From assembly GCF_007109405.1 (NCBI RefSeq), contig NZ_VJOY01000009.1, positions 62,001 through 126,000 on the forward strand: a stretch of DNA of 64,000 nucleotides, in the 5' to 3' direction. A model generated the notes under the pieces. That model was not told the DNA's origin, ran no database searches, and was given only the letters and a program-made list of their open reading frames with translations. A program made the position numbers and the translations under genes. The stretch is from Pseudomonas mangiferae. Its GTDB lineage: Bacteria > Pseudomonadota > Gammaproteobacteria > Pseudomonadales > Pseudomonadaceae. The number at the start of each line of letters is the position of its first letter. Position 1 is the stretch's first letter. Positions 60,689 to 64,000 of this stretch are shown here, piece after piece.

Positions 60689-61333
60689 TCAGGCGCGCAC
60701 GAAGGGGTTTTCCCGCATTTCATCGCCCAGCCGGGTGTCCGGCCCGTGGCCGGTGACCACCGTGGCGTCCTCGTCCAGGCGGTACAGGCGCTCGCGGATG
60801 GAGCGCTCGAGGGTGGCGTAGTCGCCGCCCCACAGATCGGTGCGGCCGATGCCGCGGCGGAACAGCGTATCGCCGGCGATCAGCAGCTTGGCCTCGGGGA
60901 ACCAGAAGCTCATGGAGCCGGGCGTATGCCCCGGCGTGTGCAGCGCCACACCGCACCCGCAGGACAGCGCCTCGTCGTCCGCCAGCCACTGGTCCGGCGC
61001 CGGGACCGGCGCGTAGGGCACGCCGAACATCTGGCACTGCATCTCCAGGTTGTCCCAGAGGAAGCGGTCTTCCTTGTGCAGGTGCAGGGTGGCGCCGGTG
61101 GCCTTTTTCAGTTCACCGGACGCGAGGAAATGATCCAGGTGGGCGTGGGTGTGGATGATCGCCACCAGGGTCAGCCCATGGGCCCGCAGGCGCGCGACGA
61201 TCAACTCGGGGTTGCCGCCCGGGTCCACCACCAGGGCCCGTTTGCTGACGGGATCGCCGATCAGCGTGCAGTTGCACTGCAACGGGCCGACGGGGAAGGT
61301 TTCGCGGATCAGGGCGGGAACGGTCTCGGACAT
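60689..61333 (-). CDS. Metallo-beta-lactamase-fold hydrolase, YcbL/glyoxalase II-like
   Basis: 214 residues. Two-metal motif THAHLDHF, then HTPGHTPGSMSFW, AGDTLFRRGIGRTDLWGG and TGHGPDTRLGDE. This short form without the C-terminal glyoxalase II domain matches YcbL-type hydrolases, which act on thioesters such as S-lactoylglutathione. It is separated by 82 bp from the lipoprotein gene downstream. Confidence 0.9.
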   Translation of the reverse strand: MSETVPALIRETFPVGPLQCNCTLIGDPVSKRALVVDPGGNPELIVARLRAHGLTLVAIIHTHAHLDHFLASGELKKATGATLHLHKEDRFLWDNLEMQCQMFGVPYAPVPAPDQWLADDEALSCGCGVALHTPGHTPGSMSFWFPEAKLLIAGDTLFRRGIGRTDLWGGDYATLERSIRERLYRLDEDATVVTGHGPDTRLGDEMRENPFVRA

Positions 61334-61517
61334 GGGGCGCTTCGGGTCGGGGAACGAAACGCGGATGATCGGCCAGCGGGCGATGGATCACAAGGCGGAA
61401 CGGCCGGCCCACGCCGCAGGCGGAGACTGTAGGCCAGGCACGGCCTGTGAGGCATGGCTGATCGAGCAGGGCTCACCGGGGGCTGGTGGGCGAAGCGAGG
61501 CCACTGGAGCGCCCTGT

Positions 61518-62549
61518 TCAGCCCCGGCCCGCCGCGCCGCGGCGGTAGGCCTGGGGTACCTGTCCGGTCCATTTCTTGAAGGCGCGGCGGAAGTTGGACG
61601 GGTCGCTGAAGCCCAGCAGGGCGGCGATCTCGTGGAGTGGCAGCTGGGTGCCGGTCAGGTAGTCCAGGGCCAGGCGCCGGCGCACGTCGTCCAGCACCTG
61701 CTGGTAGGTGGTGCCCAGTTCGGCCAGGTGGCGGCGCAGGCTGCGGCCGCTGGTGTGCAGGGCGGCGGCGGCGGTGTCCAGGTCGGGGAAGTCGCCGGGG
61801 CGCGCCAGCAGCAGGCGGCGCACCCGGGTCAGCAGCGGGTCGCCCACATCCAGCCGGGCCAACAGCGCCTCGCACTGGCGCTCGCACATCTGCACGGTGG
61901 CCGGGTTGGCCAGGGCCATGGGCCGCTCCAGGTAGGCCAGGGGGATGCGCAGCCAGTGACAGGCCTGGTCGAAGGCCGGGGCCTGGCCGAACACCGCGCG
62001 GTAGCGATCGGCGTACTCCGGCGCCGGGTAGGCGAAACCGGCCTCCAGGGCGAGGTCATCCTCCCCCAGGAGGAACCGCGCGATGGTCAGGAAGCTGACC
62101 AGCAGGCCCTCGGCGGCGAAGCGGCTGTGCAGGCCGGTGGGAAAGGCGTCCAGGGCGCGCAGTTCCAGATGGCCGTCGTGCGCCTGCAGTTCCAGCTCGA
62201 ACATCAGGCCCAGCACCCGGTAGTACTTCATGGCGAACTGCAGGGCGTCCCCCAGGCTGGCGCTGGCCAGCACCGCGTAGCCGAGAATGCCATGGGTGGA
62301 GACGTTCAGCCGCTGGCCCAGCAGCAGGCCGAGGGCCGGTTCGCCACTGCGGGCGAGGGCTTCCTGGGCCAGCTGGTGGAACGCCAGGAACGACACCCGA
62401 CGCTCCGGATCGTCCGGCAACCCTCGGTGCAGGCCGCTGGCGTCCAGCAGGGCCTGGCGCGCCGCGCCGTGTTCTTCCGCCACGGCCAGCAGCGCCTCGA
62501 CGTAGGTCACCGGGATGCGTTCGGCGGTGAGGATGAAGGGGGTCTTCAT
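61518..62549 (-). CDS. oruR: AraC-family regulator, OruR-like
   Basis: 343 residues. The N-terminal part (VTYVEALLAVAEEHGAARQALLDASGL, LAFHQLAQEALARSGEPALGLLLGQRLN) is the arabinose-binding-like domain of the OruR/ArgR-type AraC group. The C-terminal DNA-binding domain has LHTSGRSLRRHLAELGTTYQQVLDDVRRRLALDYL and ALLGFSDPSNFRRAFKKWTG. The oruR name rests on family similarity and on my memory of the P. aeruginosa gene order near pta, where oruR controls ornithine use; it is not proven. It is divergent from the next gene, 184 bp away. Confidence 0.75.
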   Translation of the reverse strand: MKTPFILTAERIPVTYVEALLAVAEEHGAARQALLDASGLHRGLPDDPERRVSFLAFHQLAQEALARSGEPALGLLLGQRLNVSTHGILGYAVLASASLGDALQFAMKYYRVLGLMFELELQAHDGHLELRALDAFPTGLHSRFAAEGLLVSFLTIARFLLGEDDLALEAGFAYPAPEYADRYRAVFGQAPAFDQACHWLRIPLAYLERPMALANPATVQMCERQCEALLARLDVGDPLLTRVRRLLLARPGDFPDLDTAAAALHTSGRSLRRHLAELGTTYQQVLDDVRRRLALDYLTGTQLPLHEIAALLGFSDPSNFRRAFKKWTGQVPQAYRRGAAGRG

Positions 62550-62733
62550 GGGGTGCGCGCGGCCTCCTGGCCGAGTGGAACCCGAGCGGCGGACGATAGC
62601 CTCCCGGCGAGGCGTCGGACAAGCCGCAGCGGATGGCCGGATAGGACCTGATTTTTGGCGGGAGCGGACCTGCCACGATCCGCGCCAGGGGGCGATCATC
62701 ATTCCATCACGGACCGCCCCTGGAGCCCGCCCC

Positions 62734-63582
62734 ATGGCCAGCACCACGCCCACCGGCCTGCTCATCCGGCCACGCCACCTGGCGTTCGACCTGCCCGACC
62801 CGCTGCCGCGCCACTGGCACGGCGGCGATGCCTTCAAGAGCCATCTGTTCGACGCCATGTCGGTGCTGTTCCCCGACGGTGAGCGGTTCTTCATCGACTC
62901 GGTGAGGCTGTTCCGCGAGCGCATCGAGGACCCGGTGCTGAAGGAGCAGATCCGCGGCTTCATCGGCCAGGAAGGCCACCACAGCCGCGAACACCTGGTC
63001 TACAGCCAGCGCCTGCGCGACCAGGGCTACGACGTGGGCCGGCTGGAGGCGCGGGCACAGCGGCGCATCCGCTTCACCCAGCGCACGCTTTCGCCCCAGC
63101 GCCAGCTGGCAGCCACCGTGGCCCTGGAGCACCTCACCGCGATCATGGCCGACGCCCTGCTGGCGAAACCCCAGTACCTGGCCGGCGCCGACCCGGCCCT
63201 GGTGCGCCTGTGGCGCTGGCACGCCCTGGAGGAAACCGAGCACAAGGCGGTGGCCTTCGATGTCTACCAGCAGGTCTGCGGCGACCGCGCACTGTTGCGC
63301 CGGGCCATGCGCATGGCCACCTGGTTCTTCCTGCTGGATACCTTCCGCGGCCTGGCCCACATGCTGGCCCGGGACGGCCTGGCCTGGAATTGGCGGGTAT
63401 GGCGCGACGGCCTGCGCTTCCTGTGGGGACGAGACGGGTTTTTCCGTTCCCTGCTGGGCGCCTACCGGGATTTCTTCCGGCCCGGCTTCCACCCCTGGCA
63501 GCACGACAACCGCCCGCTGATGCAGCGCACCCGCGACGAGTTCGAGGCCCCCGCCGACGCCGAGCGCGCCGCCCTGGCCTGA
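62734..63582 (+). CDS. PF10118-type predicted metal-dependent hydrolase
   Basis: 282 residues, helix-rich. Possible metal ligands lie in FIGQEGHHSREHLVY, ALEHLTAIMADALL and WHALEETEHKAVAFDVYQ, a spacing of Glu/His pairs reminiscent of di-iron four-helix proteins. Function unknown. GGAG lies 8 bp before ATG. It is divergent from the OruR-like gene and ends 4 bp from the convergent LuxR gene. Confidence 0.8.
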   Translation: MASTTPTGLLIRPRHLAFDLPDPLPRHWHGGDAFKSHLFDAMSVLFPDGERFFIDSVRLFRERIEDPVLKEQIRGFIGQEGHHSREHLVYSQRLRDQGYDVGRLEARAQRRIRFTQRTLSPQRQLAATVALEHLTAIMADALLAKPQYLAGADPALVRLWRWHALEETEHKAVAFDVYQQVCGDRALLRRAMRMATWFFLLDTFRGLAHMLARDGLAWNWRVWRDGLRFLWGRDGFFRSLLGAYRDFFRPGFHPWQHDNRPLMQRTRDEFEAPADAERAALA

Positions 63583-63586
63583 CGGC

Positions 63587-64000
63587 TCAGTCCAGCAGGC
63601 CCAGGGTCTGGGCCCGGGCCACCGCCTGGGTGCGCCGCTCCACCCCCAGCTTGCTGTTGATGTGGCGGGCGTGGGTCTTCACCGTGTGCAGGGAGATGAA
63701 CAGACGGTCGCTGATCTCCTGGTTGGAACAGCCCTGGGCGATCAGCCGCAGCACCGCCCGCTCGCGGCCGCTGAGGGTCTCGGTGGAACCGGTCGCGACG
63801 TCCCCGGCCGTCGCTGGCGGGTCCGTCTCCCGCGCCGGCAGGCAGGCCAGCAACTCATCACGGAGATCGGCGCGTGCGCTGGGGTCCCCGCCGGCCCAGG
63901 CCCCCGCCCGCCCCCCGTGGCCGCTGCAGCCACCGGGCGCCTGGAGCGCGTCCCGCAGCCAGTCCGGCTGTTGCCGCAGCAGGCCGGCGAAGGGCAGCAG
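63587..64000 (-). CDS. LuxR-family regulator, C-terminal part (cut by window edge)
   Basis: 137 residues are present and the frame stays open to the window edge, so the start lies outside. The C-terminus TLSGRERAVLRLIAQGCSNQEISDRLFISLHTVKTHARHINSKLGVERRTQAVARAQTLGL is a LuxR/GerE helix-turn-helix. The preceding Gly/Ala-rich stretch and the RDELLACLP segment suggest a large MalT-like activator. Ligand and targets are unknown. Confidence 0.85.
   Translation of the reverse strand: MLPFAGLLRQQPDWLRDALQAPGGCSGHGGRAGAWAGGDPSARADLRDELLACLPARETDPPATAGDVATGSTETLSGRERAVLRLIAQGCSNQEISDRLFISLHTVKTHARHINSKLGVERRTQAVARAQTLGLLD

Overview
The window is GC-rich proteobacterial DNA. Its right part (about 39-64 kb) reads as core Pseudomonas genome: a PiT phosphate transporter, a methyl-accepting chemoreceptor, cysZ, an old-yellow-enzyme gene with its TetR regulator, glutathione peroxidase, slyD, ackA-pta, a PlsC-type acyltransferase, two large sensory proteins, an OmpA-type lipoprotein, a YcbL-like hydrolase and an OruR-like AraC regulator. 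I recall a similar order around pta-ackA in P. aeruginosa, which supports that genus. The left part (about 1-38 kb) is accessory catabolic DNA. I found no insertion sequence, phage gene, tRNA, rRNA or CRISPR array.

Region 1 (1-21.7 kb) is a degradation island of four minus-strand transcription units: (a) a CaiB/BaiF CoA-transferase cut by the left edge; (b) CoA-transferase, zinc alcohol dehydrogenase, a P450 fused to a 3Fe-4S ferredoxin, ferredoxin reductase, aldehyde dehydrogenase, GMC oxidoreductase and EamA exporter; (c) enoyl-CoA hydratase, an SDR without its catalytic residues, acyl-CoA dehydrogenase and flavin monooxygenase; (d) a five-component LivKHMGF-type ABC importer plus an FAD dehydrogenase. 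Each unit is preceded by the palindrome GGTTCAT-TGG-ATGAACC or a variant of it. At three of the four it lies just downstream of a TTGACA-17-bp promoter, where a repressor would block initiation; the fourth has the TTGACA but only a weak -10. The only GntR/FCD regulator in the island is divergent from unit (b) and is the obvious candidate. The layout suggests uptake, P450 hydroxylation, oxidation to an acid, CoA activation and beta-oxidation of one inducible, probably terpenoid- or aromatic-like compound. The substrate cannot be read from sequence.

Region 2 (21.9-28.6 kb) pairs a Rieske oxygenase of the carnitine/betaine (CntA/GbcA) type, with a glutamate at the bridging position, with a polyamine-type ABC importer in one operon. 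Its probable VanB/CntB-like reductase lies nearby and is divergent from a TetR regulator. A quaternary ammonium substrate is inferred.

Region 3 (28.9-36.4 kb) holds an RraA-type aldolase, an Ehu-like (ectoine-type) ABC importer in one operon with a TauD-type dioxygenase and an HpcH/HpaI aldolase, a divergent metallo-beta-lactamase-fold hydrolase, and a TetR regulator that looks paralogous to the one in region 2. Two AT-rich divergent promoter regions here share a palindrome-like motif. A double palindrome resembling a REPIN separates two convergent genes.

Region 4 (36.5-39.3 kb) is a LysR regulator divergent from an unusual SDR and an EamA transporter. Region 5 (39.3-64 kb) is the core genome described above and ends in a LuxR-type regulator cut by the right edge.
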